A DNA stretch of 21,394 nucleotides, taken from contig CAJTZO010000039.1 of NCBI GenBank assembly GCA_910583755.1, positions 1 through 21,394 on the forward strand, given 5' to 3'. Under the pieces are notes generated by a model. The model did not search any database. It was not told the DNA's origin and worked only from the letters and a program-made list of their open reading frames with translations. Below are positions 21,224 through 21,394 of this stretch, one piece after another; position 1 is the first letter of the stretch; every line of letters begins with the position of its first letter. Made by a program: the position numbers and the translations under genes. Source of the stretch: an uncultured Clostridia bacterium (lineage in GTDB: Bacteria > Bacillota > Clostridia > Lachnospirales > Anaerotignaceae).

Positions 21224-21394
21224 CTGTATCACTCCAATTTAAAAGTCCTGCTTCTTGTTTTAATGCCTCTATAAAATTATCTTCAGAAATAATATTCTTT
21301 TTGTTCGATTCTCCAAACTTTGATAACATTTCCAAACACTTCATTTTTTGTTTTTTTGCCTTTTCGATTTCGTTGTTGTACTTTAAAATTAACT
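21216..21394 (-). CDS. Probable terminase small subunit (C-terminal part only)
   Basis: An open frame enters from the right edge and ends at TAA (21216-21218), giving about 58 residues: KYNNEIEKAKKQKMKCLEML, then a linker and EDNFIEALKQEAGLLNWSDTDE. A charged helix followed by an acidic 'FIEALKQEA..LW' end, with the stop overlapping the terL ATG, fits the C-terminus of a PBSX-type small terminase. The DNA-binding domain is outside the window, so the call rests on position and on the weak C-terminal pattern. Confidence 0.65.
   Translation of the reverse strand, partial: LILKYNNEIEKAKKQKMKCLEMLSKFGESNKKNIISEDNFIEALKQEAGLLNWSDTDE

Noticed and set aside
1..21394. tRNA genes, CRISPR arrays, insertion sequences, att sites or replication origin
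   Set aside because: I looked for clover-leaf, spaced direct repeats and transposase-like frames and saw none. Apart from the type I unit, the gaps between genes are short.

Overview
This is a low-GC, Clostridia-type Bacillota sequence that carries the virion morphogenesis operon of a contractile-tailed (myovirus-like) phage or prophage. Every protein gene is on the minus strand, so the operon reads from the right edge (21394) to the left edge (1). Family assignments were made by reading the translations. No database search was run. No integrase, repressor, lysis or replication genes lie inside the window, so a free phage and a prophage cannot be told apart.

Head region (21394 to about 11640): the end of a putative small terminase, large terminase, DUF1073-type portal, SPP1 gp7-type minor head protein, a DUF2213 protein (probable maturation protease/scaffold with an acidic repeat), a cement-like protein, a DUF2184-type major capsid protein, a small Q/E-rich protein, a DUF4054 adaptor, a Mu gpG-like/HK97 gp10-like protein, a probable stopper and a neck/tail terminator. 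Tail region (11661 to 1): DUF3383-type sheath, DUF3277-type tube, a tail-assembly chaperone pair joined by a probable -1 frameshift, tape measure, Dit-like baseplate protein, plug protein, hub, Gp138-like spike, gp25-like wedge, gpJ-like wedge and a DUF2612 protein cut by the window edge.

The unusual part is what interrupts this standard order. Four self-contained transcription units, each with its own recognisable promoter and intrinsic terminator, sit between structural genes: (1) yefM-yoeB between DUF4054 and the gpG-like gene; (2) a 29-residue holin-like (Hol_Tox-type) toxin gene with a convergent antisense RNA between sheath and tube, arranged like the type I systems txpA/RatA and bsrG/SR4; (3) a higBA-like toxin-antitoxin pair between the tape measure and Dit-like genes, whose promoter spacer is a 20-bp near-palindrome; (4) an exported copper-amine-oxidase-N/stalk-domain protein between the Dit-like and plug genes. 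So three toxin-antitoxin modules of three different kinds are spread through one late operon, and four intrinsic terminators lie upstream of essential tail genes. That raises the question of how late transcription passes them. The gpG-like gene just downstream of yefM-yoeB also lacks a normal start codon: its reading frame extends upstream to a Shine-Dalgarno-like site with AUA at the expected start position.
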